NCBI GenBank assembly: GCA_018666555.1
Contig: JABIZD010000021.1
Coordinates: 1-64,000 of the forward strand
From: Gammaproteobacteria bacterium
GTDB taxonomy: Bacteria > Pseudomonadota > Gammaproteobacteria > Pseudomonadales > Azotimanducaceae
Direction: 5' to 3'
Length of the DNA stretch: 64,000 nt
A program made the translations under genes and the position numbers. The notes under the pieces are model-generated. The model worked only from the letters and a program-made list of their open reading frames with translations. It was not told the DNA's origin and did not search any database. Shown piece after piece: positions 45,452-54,247 of this stretch (positions are counted from its first letter, which is position 1; each line of letters begins with the position of its first letter).

Positions 45452-46663
45452 CTAACTACCCGAGGTCGGGATTTCACTAAACGGAATACCTTTATCGACT
45501 CTGATATCCTGGGGCATTCCCAGCACTCTTTCAGCTATAATATTTGCCATAATTTCATCCGTACCACCGGCAATACGAAACCCGGGTGAAGCCATGTAGG
45601 TGGCTTGGAATAGTCCAGCTCTTGCGGACAAATCCTCATCCCAGATAATGCCACTAGCATCCAAAAGGTCTAATGCAAAAGATGCCATATCCTGTTGTTT
45701 GGGTGCACCAACCAACTTACCAATGGAGTTTTCCGGTCCAGGAATCTCTCCTCGCGATAATGCTGTCATGGAACGATAACCGGTAAACTTCAAGCCAGCC
45801 TCTTGTACATACCAATCGGCTAGTTTCCTGCGAACCCCAGCATCCTTGATGGCCGGCTGATCATCTACGTTAGTATTGCTGGCCAACTCAAACACTGAAT
45901 CAAAATTAACCCCACCGCCGCCGCCACCTATGGAGGCACGTTCATTCATCAGGGTAGTCAGCGCAACCTGCCAGCCCTGACCCACCGCACCCAAACGCTG
46001 GGCATCCGGAATCCTTACATCGGTGAAATACACTTCGTTAAAATTTGCACCGCCGGAAATCTGCCGAATCGGTTTAATTTCAATTCCAGGTGATTTCATA
46101 TCCAGGAAGAAATAAGTCAGCCCCTGGTGCTTGGGCATATCCGGATCGGTTCGCAGGACAAGCACGCCATAATCTGAATAATGAGCACCCGAGGTCCAAA
46201 TCTTCTGGCCATTAACGACCCAGTCATCGCCATCTTTAACCGCTCGCATTCGCAATGCTGCCAGGTCAGACCCCCCTGCTGGCTCACTAAATAACTGGCA
46301 CCAGACATGCTCACCACTGGCAAGTGCTGGCATGTACTGTTTATTCTGATCCTCATTTGCCCAAGCCATCATAGTCGGAGCACACATACCCTGGCCGATA
46401 CCAAAAATGCTATCAGGTGTTTTATATTTACCTTGCTCTTGATCAAAAATAACCTGCTCAATGGCGTTAGCCCCACGACCGCCATGCTCTTTCGGCCATC
46501 GTATACAGGCCCAACCTGCATCATACTTTCGCTTCTGCCAGAGTTTTGCCCGCTGAATATGATCCAGGCCTTCCAGTTCAGCATCGGTGGGAATGTTTTC
46601 CCCTAACCACTTGGCAGCTTCGATCCTGAATTCTGCTTCCTGTTGCGTATCTTTAAAGTCCAT
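45452..46663 (-). CDS. Acyl-CoA dehydrogenase, catalytic-type subunit
   Basis: FadE-type flavoprotein, 403 aa. QLFSEPAGGSDLAALRMRA, NGQKIWTSGAHYSDYGVL and FRIAGGTDEIMANIIAERVLG are the family blocks. The usual EGT catalytic position reads AGGT, but TTLMNERASIGGG places a Glu where isovaleryl-CoA-dehydrogenase-like and steroid FadE enzymes have theirs, so this should be the active subunit. GAGGAGAAATTT precedes the ATG. The paired gene lies 21 bp upstream. Pairs like this form alpha2-beta2 enzymes in steroid side-chain degradation; the same is suggested here. Confidence 0.9.
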   Translation of the reverse strand: MDFKDTQQEAEFRIEAAKWLGENIPTDAELEGLDHIQRAKLWQKRKYDAGWACIRWPKEHGGRGANAIEQVIFDQEQGKYKTPDSIFGIGQGMCAPTMMAWANEDQNKQYMPALASGEHVWCQLFSEPAGGSDLAALRMRAVKDGDDWVVNGQKIWTSGAHYSDYGVLVLRTDPDMPKHQGLTYFFLDMKSPGIEIKPIRQISGGANFNEVYFTDVRIPDAQRLGAVGQGWQVALTTLMNERASIGGGGGGVNFDSVFELASNTNVDDQPAIKDAGVRRKLADWYVQEAGLKFTGYRSMTALSRGEIPGPENSIGKLVGAPKQQDMASFALDLLDASGIIWDEDLSARAGLFQATYMASPGFRIAGGTDEIMANIIAERVLGMPQDIRVDKGIPFSEIPTSGS

Positions 46664-46684
46664 AAATTTCTCCTCAACGCCTAT

Positions 46685-47797
46685 TTAGGCCGCTCGATCT
46701 TTTTCTATCGCCTGGATTAACTTCTCCTGCCACACTGCTTCGCTACCAATATTAATTGCCAGCAGCTTCGACCGGCGATAAGGAAACTGACAATCAAACT
46801 CCCAGGTGAAACCCATACCACCATGGGTCTGAATGTTTTCCTTAGAGGCATAGTAATAGGCTTGAATTGCGGCAACCCGAGCCGTGGCTGCAGCGATGGG
46901 TAACTCTTTTGCATCTGTCGCTAACGCCCAGGCACCAAAATAACAATTCGACCTTGCCAGGGTATTTTTCACATAGGCATGCGCCAGTTTATGCTTGATA
47001 GCCTGGTAGGTGGCAATCGGCCGGCCAAATGCAAATCGACCAAGCGCATATTCTTTCGCCATATCCAAAGCTGTATCTGCGCCGCCAACCTGCTCCCAGG
47101 CAAATAGCACGGCGGCTCGGTTATAGATACTCTCCAACAGAACCAAACCTTGTCCCGACTCACCAACAACTTCCGCTGTCGCCTCGGTAAAGCTCAAACA
47201 GGCATGGGATCGACTCGGGTCTAATGTTTTAACACGCTCACAGCCAACGCCGGATTGATTCAATGAAACCAGGCAGACCGTCGGACCTTGATCGCTCTGG
47301 GCCAAGACCATGGCAAAGTCGGCAATATCACCATCAGCTACAGGTATTTTAATGCCCGTCAACTTGCCACCTTTGATTTCTGAGGTCAAACCGCTACCGC
47401 TGGTGGTTCCGGAACCCTCAGCTACGGCAAGACAGCCAATAGCGGAACCAGCCGCTAATTTTGGCAGCCAGTCAGACTTCTGTTCCGCCGAACCTGCTGC
47501 CAGGAGGATTTCTGTTGCCAGATAAACTGAAGAGGAAAAAGGTATTGGCGCTATGGCTTTGCCCAACTCTTCAGCGATGACACTTAACTCCAGATAAGAC
47601 AAGCCGAGACCATCATATTCCTCTGGAATAACGGTTGCTGTCCAACCCATCTCAACTACTTTCTGCCAAAGATCTTTATCAAAAGATTCTTCCCCATCGA
47701 GAATGCTGCGCACTCTCGATGTAGGACAATTGTCCTGCAAAAACCCCTGAGCTTGCTCCCGAAGCATGTTCTGCTCTTCAGAAAATTCAAAATTCAT
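46685..47797 (-). CDS. Acyl-CoA dehydrogenase, partner subunit
   Basis: A 370-aa acyl-CoA dehydrogenase. FSEEQNMLREQAQGFLQDN at the start, FAFGRPIATYQAIKHKLAHAYV in the middle and THGGMGFTWEFDCQFPYRRSKLL at the end are typical of the second subunit in FadE pairs. The GMGFTWE block replaces the EGT catalytic motif. Start at 47797 is set by GGGAGAAGAGAGT; upstream in-frame codons lack any such site and give an Arg-rich head. It is first in the two-gene operon closed by the terminator at 45395. Confidence 0.9.
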   Translation of the reverse strand: MNFEFSEEQNMLREQAQGFLQDNCPTSRVRSILDGEESFDKDLWQKVVEMGWTATVIPEEYDGLGLSYLELSVIAEELGKAIAPIPFSSSVYLATEILLAAGSAEQKSDWLPKLAAGSAIGCLAVAEGSGTTSGSGLTSEIKGGKLTGIKIPVADGDIADFAMVLAQSDQGPTVCLVSLNQSGVGCERVKTLDPSRSHACLSFTEATAEVVGESGQGLVLLESIYNRAAVLFAWEQVGGADTALDMAKEYALGRFAFGRPIATYQAIKHKLAHAYVKNTLARSNCYFGAWALATDAKELPIAAATARVAAIQAYYYASKENIQTHGGMGFTWEFDCQFPYRRSKLLAINIGSEAVWQEKLIQAIEKDRAA

Positions 47798-48011
47798 ACT
47801 CTCTTCTCCCTGATTCCCTTCACTTCGCCAAGAAGGCCCTTCCAATGACCTGCGTTTCCTTCTCCTTCTGGCTGGCTTCAAAAAGTATCATGTTGTCCAC
47901 ACTAACGCCATGGTTGAGATCAAACAGGCCAAGCTATCACCCATCTACCCCGCCTTTTCAAGGGCTGTTTATTAGCTACCCAGCGGAAAGTAATAACCCG
48001 GACAAACAGTG

Positions 48012-49250
48012 CTATCTCCTGACCCAATGGCCATTCGGTGACAAGCGGTAGCCCATACTCTCATAAGTAGTGTTCACCAATTGCTGACCGCGTTCATTGA
48101 GAAGAATACCGGGACCCATTTTATTCATGACATAGCCAAAGGAAATACCAAGTTCAACATCCGCAAAACCCAGACTGCCACCGGCGCCGGCATGACCGAA
48201 TGCACTTGCTCCTAGAATGCATGATTCTATATGGCCCGCAGGTCGGTATCGATTATCCATGGACTTCATAAACCCGTAACTGAACCGACTGGGCATCAAC
48301 AAGGTCATATCCTGTCCGCCCGCTACTTCTGTGGCAGACATCAATTCAACCTGATCTTCACTAAACACCCTGGCGCCATCAAGTATTCCCTTATTAGCTA
48401 AGGGGGCATACAGCCTTGCTAGGGCCCGGGCATTACCGATTCCACCACCTGCACCAAACTCGCATTGATAACTCTCTTTGGAATCTGTCTTATAGCCGCC
48501 ATTATTAAAATAGGCCAACGCCTGAATAGATTTTGGTGCAGCCAGCAGTTGGCGGGTAAAAGGGGCATGCTGGAATCCCCTTTCCGGTTTCCAGCGGTGC
48601 AATCTGGACACCCTGCCATGCTCGGAAACGGGCAGGCCTATCCAGAAATCAAGCCCCATGGGCTCGCCGAAATGAGTTCTGAAAAAAGCACCCAGACTCT
48701 GGCCGGAAACACGCCGAACGACCTCACCAACCAGCCAGCCAAAGGTTGTCATATGATAACCCTGACGGGTACCAGGCTCCCAGAATGGCTCCTCGGCAGC
48801 CAATTGCTCGACCATATAATGCCAGTCCAAATAAGCACCCGTTTTTAATGATGATCGCAGTGCCGGTAATCCTGCAGTGTGATTTAACAACATGGCTATG
48901 GTGATTTTTTCTTTACCGTTCTGGACAAACTCGGGCCAGTAGCTAGCCACTGGCTCATGAAGCAAAATATCACCTTGGTCAAGCAACCGATGTGCACACA
49001 GTGCCGTCGCCGCTTTAGTACAGGAATGCACGACACACAGGGTATCAGTACTCCAGGGTCGATCCTCTCGCTGGGATTGGTAGCCTCCACGCAGATTCAC
49101 CATGGTATTATCACCTCGCATGATGCAAAGATCTGCGCCAACTTCTGCACTGGACCTAAAATTTTCAACAAAGGCATCCAGTACAGGTTCACATTCCGAG
49201 ACACAGGTTCCCTGGATCAAACCGTTTTCAGTCCAGATTTCTCTTTGCAC
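48012..49250 (-). CDS. Beta-lactamase-fold serine hydrolase
   Basis: A 412-aa beta-lactamase-superfamily hydrolase, probably an esterase. The nucleophile motif is S-C-T-K in VVHSCTKAATALCAH near residue 76. The second-motif Tyr is likely in RQGYHMTTFGWLVGEV, and FGHAGAGGSLGFAD is the H-x-G-x-G-G third motif. No signal peptide. It starts with GTG behind GGAG seven bases upstream. The gap to the acyl-CoA dehydrogenase pair is about 210 bp upstream of its stop, oriented the same way. It belongs to a different subgroup from the protein at 12653, which ends with WGGAAST. Confidence 0.88.
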   Translation of the reverse strand: MQREIWTENGLIQGTCVSECEPVLDAFVENFRSSAEVGADLCIMRGDNTMVNLRGGYQSQREDRPWSTDTLCVVHSCTKAATALCAHRLLDQGDILLHEPVASYWPEFVQNGKEKITIAMLLNHTAGLPALRSSLKTGAYLDWHYMVEQLAAEEPFWEPGTRQGYHMTTFGWLVGEVVRRVSGQSLGAFFRTHFGEPMGLDFWIGLPVSEHGRVSRLHRWKPERGFQHAPFTRQLLAAPKSIQALAYFNNGGYKTDSKESYQCEFGAGGGIGNARALARLYAPLANKGILDGARVFSEDQVELMSATEVAGGQDMTLLMPSRFSYGFMKSMDNRYRPAGHIESCILGASAFGHAGAGGSLGFADVELGISFGYVMNKMGPGILLNERGQQLVNTTYESMGYRLSPNGHWVRR

Positions 49251-49337
49251 CGTGAATCTCCAACTTAATTATTGAGCAAGCATACACTGGCAACACAAAA
49301 ACGGTAGAATCCGTGCTCAGATTTATAGGCAAGCGAC

Positions 49338-50579
49338 TTGATTCCAGATCAAAAAGAAACCTCCCTCCGATTTGCAGGCTGGCGCATGGTCGCAGTGGCC
49401 TTCCTGGTCGACTTTATGGCAGTCGGGTTTTTCTTCTATTCATACGGTGTGTTTTTCAAAGCCATCGCTACTGAATTCGGTGATTCAAGATTCGGGGTGG
49501 CTATCGGCATAACCCTGACTCAGGCTGTGGGCGCAGTACTGGCTCCATTCATAGGAAGAGCCTTAGACCGATACCCGCTGAAGCGAATCATGGCCGCAGG
49601 CGCCATTTCCATGGGGCTGGGGTTTTGTCTGGTTAGCCTTGCCGAAACCGCAATGCATTTCTATCTGATCCTTGCCTGCTTTATTGGTTTTGGTGCGGGT
49701 GCCATGGGACAGCTGGCTACCTCAAAACTGGTCAGTAACTGGTTCGTTCTAAAACGCGGCATGGCATTGGGCATAGCGGCAACCGGAATTTCGGTTTCCG
49801 GAGTGATTATGCCTGCGGTGAGTGCTTACCTGGTTGCTGGCATCGGTTGGCGACAGGGATTTTTTGTTTATGGCCTGATTACCTTAATTCTAGTTGTCCC
49901 ATTGGTACTAAGATTCGTTATCTCCCGGCCAGAAGAAATCGGCCAGCTTCCAGATGGAGAAACCGAGAGCTCACGCCTGCCTCGTACCAAAGCACCCCTG
50001 AAGACAGCAGAATTCCTAAACAACCAAAATTTCTGGATTCTGGTTGTCATCATCGGGCTACTGTTCTGCGTTCAAGGCGGTACGCTCATCCATATGGTTC
50101 CACAACTTACCGATCGCGGCTATTCGCTACTGTCGGCTTCCCTTATTGCTTCCTGCACCGCCGCGTTTGGCATTCTCGGAAAGCTCATCTACGGGATGCT
50201 GATAGATCGCTGGGATGTCAGGCACGCGATTTGGCTGGCAATTGCCTTCCAACTATCAGGACAGCTCATGATGCTGTTCACGACAGCCTACACACCCTTC
50301 CTCATCGGCGCCTGCCTATTCGGCTTTGGCATGGGAGGAATAGTACCCATGCAAGGAGCGGTCGTTGGCGCTGCGTTTGGACGAGCATCCTTCGGCAGAG
50401 TAATGGGTGCGATGAGGCCGCCGATGGCAATTTTACACCTGACCGGTACGCCCTTTGCCGGCTGGATATATGACAAAACAGGTAGCTATCAGATCGCCTT
50501 CTTAACCTTTATCTTCCTTTATATCATCGCCGCAATCTTCGTATCCGGTCTAAAAGTAAACACTCGATCTAATCGCTAG
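49338..50579 (+). CDS. MFS transporter (monocarboxylate/oxalate-formate-like)
   Basis: Twelve-helix major facilitator in the inner membrane, 413 aa. Segments such as DFMAVGFFFYSYGVFFKAIATEFG, FIGRALDRYPLKRIMAAG (loop 2-3 motif) and GFGAGAMGQLATSKLVSNWF are typical of the MCT/OFA-like families that move small organic acids. The start is probably TTG at 49338; the next in-frame ATG would cut into the first helix. The 3' end overlaps that of the convergent MATE gene by 11 bp. It is divergent from the esterase at 48012 and may carry the acid involved. Confidence 0.88.
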   Translation: MIPDQKETSLRFAGWRMVAVAFLVDFMAVGFFFYSYGVFFKAIATEFGDSRFGVAIGITLTQAVGAVLAPFIGRALDRYPLKRIMAAGAISMGLGFCLVSLAETAMHFYLILACFIGFGAGAMGQLATSKLVSNWFVLKRGMALGIAATGISVSGVIMPAVSAYLVAGIGWRQGFFVYGLITLILVVPLVLRFVISRPEEIGQLPDGETESSRLPRTKAPLKTAEFLNNQNFWILVVIIGLLFCVQGGTLIHMVPQLTDRGYSLLSASLIASCTAAFGILGKLIYGMLIDRWDVRHAIWLAIAFQLSGQLMMLFTTAYTPFLIGACLFGFGMGGIVPMQGAVVGAAFGRASFGRVMGAMRPPMAILHLTGTPFAGWIYDKTGSYQIAFLTFIFLYIIAAIFVSGLKVNTRSNR

Positions 50580-51969
50580 CTGGCACCTCAACCTCCTGCT
50601 CAGCTCTGATGGTCCGCCGTAACCATACAAAACAGACGCCGGCTGAGACCAAGACCGCACCAACACCACCCATCAAAATACCCTTGTAGCCAAACAGGTA
50701 GTCACCCAGCAATGCAAACGGAATCGACAAAAATAGCATTTGCATGAGAGAAATAACCAAGGGCGGCACAGGTTTTCCAAGGGCATTAAAAGTTGAGTTA
50801 CTAATACCAACGATACCCATTAGACCGATCCCAAGCGGGGTGATCATCAGGTAAACTGCAGCGACCTCGATAACTTCAGGGTCGGAATTAACCAGGCTAA
50901 TGAAATAGGGCCCTGCCAGGAACAACACACAGTACGAGAAAAAACCCCAGCTAAGGGCAAAAAGGTTACTCACTCGCAATGCTGACTTAACCCGAAGATA
51001 TTTCCCTGCCCCCCAATTCTGCCCTATAAAAGGGGCAACGCTCATTGAAACAGCCCACATCACCATTGCCAACATGGTCTCTATACGCGAAGCCACACTC
51101 ATCCCGGCAATCACTACTTCGCCATGACCTGCCAGCAGGCGGGTAATCACGCTCATTGAAATAGGCGAGATTAAATTTGCCAGAATTGCAGGCAATCCCA
51201 CATGCAGGATCTCCCTGCAGGAACTCCAAAAACCTTCAATCTCATATATGAAAAGGTCATCCTTTTTGAAGTAATAGGCAAACATTAAAAAACTAATTAA
51301 ACGAGCGATAACAAAGGCTAAGGCTGCTCCGGTCAGACCTAGCTGCGGAAAACCTGCGATTCCAAAAATGATAAAGGGTCCCAGAAAAATCTGGAATCCA
51401 GCTCCGACGGTCATTAGTAACGAGGGTTTTACTGCATCGCCAGCGGCTCGCATCAAGGTAGAGCCCACCATAGAAATAGCAAATAAAGGAAAGCCAAGTA
51501 ACCATATCTGCATATAGCTAATAGCCAGCGGTAAAACTTGTTCACTGGCTCCCAGCAACCTGAATATCGATTCCAGAAAAGGGTATAGCGAAGCACCGAG
51601 GATGACTGCGAAAACAATTACCAGTACAAAACTATGGGTTATCAATATCTTCGCTGGTCGCAGCGCATTTTCACCGATGCTTCTTGAAACAACAGACGAG
51701 GCACCAATACCCAGCCCCATAGTGACACTCTGCAATGCCATGACAACTGGAAAGGTAAAGCCTAAAGCTGCCAATTCAAGCGTACCTATACTACTGATAT
51801 AGAGTGCTTCAATCAGGTTAGCTCCCATTACAGCAACAAACCCGAGCAGCATGAATCCGGTCAAGCGGCTAAGGTGACGGTGAACAGAACCAGCGACAAA
51901 ATGGCCCGAACCAGGCGTCTTCTTAGCCTGACCCACTTTACTAAAAACCTCAGGAGATACCTTAACCAC
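50569..51969 (-). CDS. MATE-family efflux transporter
   Basis: Multidrug and toxin extrusion (NorM/DinF-like) inner-membrane transporter, 466 aa, two related six-helix halves. GLGIGASSVVSRSIGEN near residue 88 and MVMWAVSMSVAPFIGQNWGAG in the second half are the repeated family motifs. It starts with GTG at 51969; the first 30 residues are hydrophilic and precede the first helix. It probably uses the Na+ or H+ gradient to expel organic cations. The overlap with the convergent MFS gene leaves no terminator between them. Confidence 0.9.
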   Translation of the reverse strand: MVKVSPEVFSKVGQAKKTPGSGHFVAGSVHRHLSRLTGFMLLGFVAVMGANLIEALYISSIGTLELAALGFTFPVVMALQSVTMGLGIGASSVVSRSIGENALRPAKILITHSFVLVIVFAVILGASLYPFLESIFRLLGASEQVLPLAISYMQIWLLGFPLFAISMVGSTLMRAAGDAVKPSLLMTVGAGFQIFLGPFIIFGIAGFPQLGLTGAALAFVIARLISFLMFAYYFKKDDLFIYEIEGFWSSCREILHVGLPAILANLISPISMSVITRLLAGHGEVVIAGMSVASRIETMLAMVMWAVSMSVAPFIGQNWGAGKYLRVKSALRVSNLFALSWGFFSYCVLFLAGPYFISLVNSDPEVIEVAAVYLMITPLGIGLMGIVGISNSTFNALGKPVPPLVISLMQMLFLSIPFALLGDYLFGYKGILMGGVGAVLVSAGVCFVWLRRTIRAEQEVEVPASD

Positions 51970-52207
51970 AAATACATACCCTAAAACATGCCAACAATAA
52001 GACCTTAAGCCATCTGCAGATACCCTCTACAGCCAAACCGGCAAGTATAATCGCCACCTCTCCACAAACAGTATAATCAAGATACCCCCGGCCACTATCT
52101 CAGCCTATAGCTGGGCCTGATAACTGGTTCGGCTGACCAGGCCAATAAATCCTGCAGTCAGCTACCGCTGAGCCTCAACGCCTTATGGATCCGGCCTCAC
52201 AAGCTTT

Positions 52208-53185
52208 TTAGGTACCCGGCCCCAATACCCCATTGAGTACCTCAGCGGATACGTTAGCGCCGGACAGAACAACACCGACAGAATCCCATCGGCTACCTTT
52301 TTGCAGATCTTGCACCAATGCCGCCAGGGGTGCCGCACCAGCGCCCTCCGCCAGGTTATGAGTACACTGAAAATAATCTCGCATGGCATTCTGAATTTCG
52401 TCATCAGTCACTGAAACAATTCCGGCTAGTCCTTCCTGGAGAAAACTTAAAGCCGTGGGATCGGCCTTTCTTACCGCCAGCCCATCTGCGATAGTCTCTG
52501 CACTAACCGTTTCCACGACAGTCCCGGCAGCTATGGAGCGCACATAAGTATCAGCGTGACTGGACACCACGCCGATTACCTCTACACCATGATCGAGCGC
52601 CTGCTTGGCTGCCAGGACACCACAGGCACCCGAACCCATGCCAATCGGCACGTAGATTCGCTGCAGGGACTTTAATTCGCTCAGCATTTCAAAAGCATAA
52701 GTAGCAACCCCTGCCACCAGGTGCCGATGGTAAGAAGGAATCATGTGGTAGCCTTCTTTTTCTGCCAAAGCTTTACAGTAGGCTGCAGCCTCATCAAAAT
52801 CTGAGCCATGCACTATTAGCTCAGCACCGAGTGCACGCATGGCAGCATTCTTATCGCTATTATTAGCTTCGGGAACAACAATGATCGACCTGATGCCCCG
52901 CCTGCTGGCAGCAAAGGCAATACTTTGGCCATGATTTCCGCGCGTTGCTGCGCAGACTCCCTGGATAGCTGACCCCTGCTCTTGTTCGAGCCGGGCAAAA
53001 TAATAAAGGCCACCCCTGACCTTAAAAGCACCCGTCGGATTATGATTTTCGTGCTTGACCCAGGTCTGGGTATTTAACCGCTCATTCAACAATGGCCAGG
53101 TTATTTGCGCCGACGGCTGCATGAACCGATATATCTCCTGAGCAGCACTTGTTATTTCCTCTTTGTCAGGTAATTTCACTTCCAT
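52208..53185 (-). CDS. Threonine/serine dehydratase-like PLP lyase
   Basis: Fold-type II PLP enzyme, 325 aa, without the ACT regulatory domain of biosynthetic IlvA. HENHNPTGAFKVRGG has the PLP lysine K55, ATRGNHGQSIAFAA the substrate loop, and GMGSGACGVLAA the phosphate-binding Gly-rich loop. It is close to catabolic threonine dehydratases and to the ectoine-degradation dehydratase group. AAGGTCT precedes the ATG. It is divergent from the TPR protein at 53247, with only 61 bp between the start codons. Confidence 0.9.
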   Translation of the reverse strand: MEVKLPDKEEITSAAQEIYRFMQPSAQITWPLLNERLNTQTWVKHENHNPTGAFKVRGGLYYFARLEQEQGSAIQGVCAATRGNHGQSIAFAASRRGIRSIIVVPEANNSDKNAAMRALGAELIVHGSDFDEAAAYCKALAEKEGYHMIPSYHRHLVAGVATYAFEMLSELKSLQRIYVPIGMGSGACGVLAAKQALDHGVEVIGVVSSHADTYVRSIAAGTVVETVSAETIADGLAVRKADPTALSFLQEGLAGIVSVTDDEIQNAMRDYFQCTHNLAEGAGAAPLAALVQDLQKGSRWDSVGVVLSGANVSAEVLNGVLGPGT

Positions 53186-53246
53186 AGACCTTTATCAATA
53201 CATGTACCATGATCATTTTACACCTTTGCCGACCCGGGAGTCCGCT

Positions 53247-54101
53247 ATGCCATCTCTGAGAATTTTATGCTGTTTAGTCATCTTTAGCATGCCATGGCCT
53301 GCGATAGCAAATAGCCAAGAGGTCATTCCTGATCAGGATTTTCTAATACTAAAAAACCAGTTAGAAAAGCAAGCTGTTGCCAGCTCGTTAAATACTCAAC
53401 AGCAGTATCAACTGGCCGTCAGTTACTGGCGACTGGGCGCGTTTGACGATGCCCGTTCCAGCCTGAAGAAACTTCTCAAGCAGAAACCTGACCATATAGA
53501 AGCCCACTACCTGAGTGGCCTTGTTTTCCTTTCGCTGGTTGGTGAGGTCAATATATTCAGGAAATTAGGAATGGCAAAAAGATCCCTGGAATCCTGGAAT
53601 ACGGTGCTTACCTTGAACGAACAACATGTTAACGCTCTATATGCAGTGTTCAGTTTTTATCTCAATGCACCTGGGATTGCCGGAGGAGATCTCGAGCTCG
53701 CTGAAAAATTGCTAGCCGATCTAAAAACCATTAACTATCCCTACTATCAGATGGCCTCTGGCCTACTACTGGCCAAACAAGGAAACAGTGAGGCTGCGGA
53801 AAAACTATTAGTCGAGGCATCAACCACGATCGCGCATCGAGCCACGCCGTTATTTCAGCTAGCACAATTTTACTTACAGCAGGAACAATTTATTAAGGCT
53901 TCGGCTACGCTGGAAAAGTATCTACATCAACCAAGATATTGGTCTGACCCAAGCAGAAATTTTATTTTTTTCCTGATGCACCTGGCTGAAAAAGGCCAGG
54001 GAAATAGTCAGGCTGCAAAAAGTTTACTTCAACAAGCCATCGACCTGACTGCACAGCCCGCAGCAAAGGCCCGAATGACCAAGGCTTTAGATGAATTCTA
54101 A
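53247..54101 (+). CDS. Exported TPR protein
   Basis: A 284-aa protein with a signal peptide (RILCCLVIFSMPWPAIANS) and several TPR units: QYQLAVSYWRLGAFDDARSS, then KPDHIEAHYLSGLVFLSLVG, and ATPLFQLAQFYLQQEQFIKA. Start at 53247 is set by GGGAG and the signal peptide; a longer frame from 53163 would overlap the divergent PLP gene and hide the signal. Probably a periplasmic scaffold. It has the same general build as the 384-aa protein at 25152 but no close sequence likeness by eye. Function unknown. Confidence 0.78.
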   Translation: MPSLRILCCLVIFSMPWPAIANSQEVIPDQDFLILKNQLEKQAVASSLNTQQQYQLAVSYWRLGAFDDARSSLKKLLKQKPDHIEAHYLSGLVFLSLVGEVNIFRKLGMAKRSLESWNTVLTLNEQHVNALYAVFSFYLNAPGIAGGDLELAEKLLADLKTINYPYYQMASGLLLAKQGNSEAAEKLLVEASTTIAHRATPLFQLAQFYLQQEQFIKASATLEKYLHQPRYWSDPSRNFIFFLMHLAEKGQGNSQAAKSLLQQAIDLTAQPAAKARMTKALDEF

Positions 54102-54247
54102 AACCGGGGTCACCAACAACCAAGATCAGCTTGAATTACCGAAATGCAGCGTCCAATCCTCAAGACGTGGTCATCACATGAGTATGAGGCGAATTGATTG
54201 AACCCACCCAAACTGGTTCACTGGTTTCAGCGATACCTCTCGAGGTG

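Noticed and set aside
47845-48051. 68-codon plus-strand frame between the acyl-CoA dehydrogenase and esterase genes
   Set aside because: It overlaps the esterase 3' end in antisense and has a composition unlike coding sequence here.
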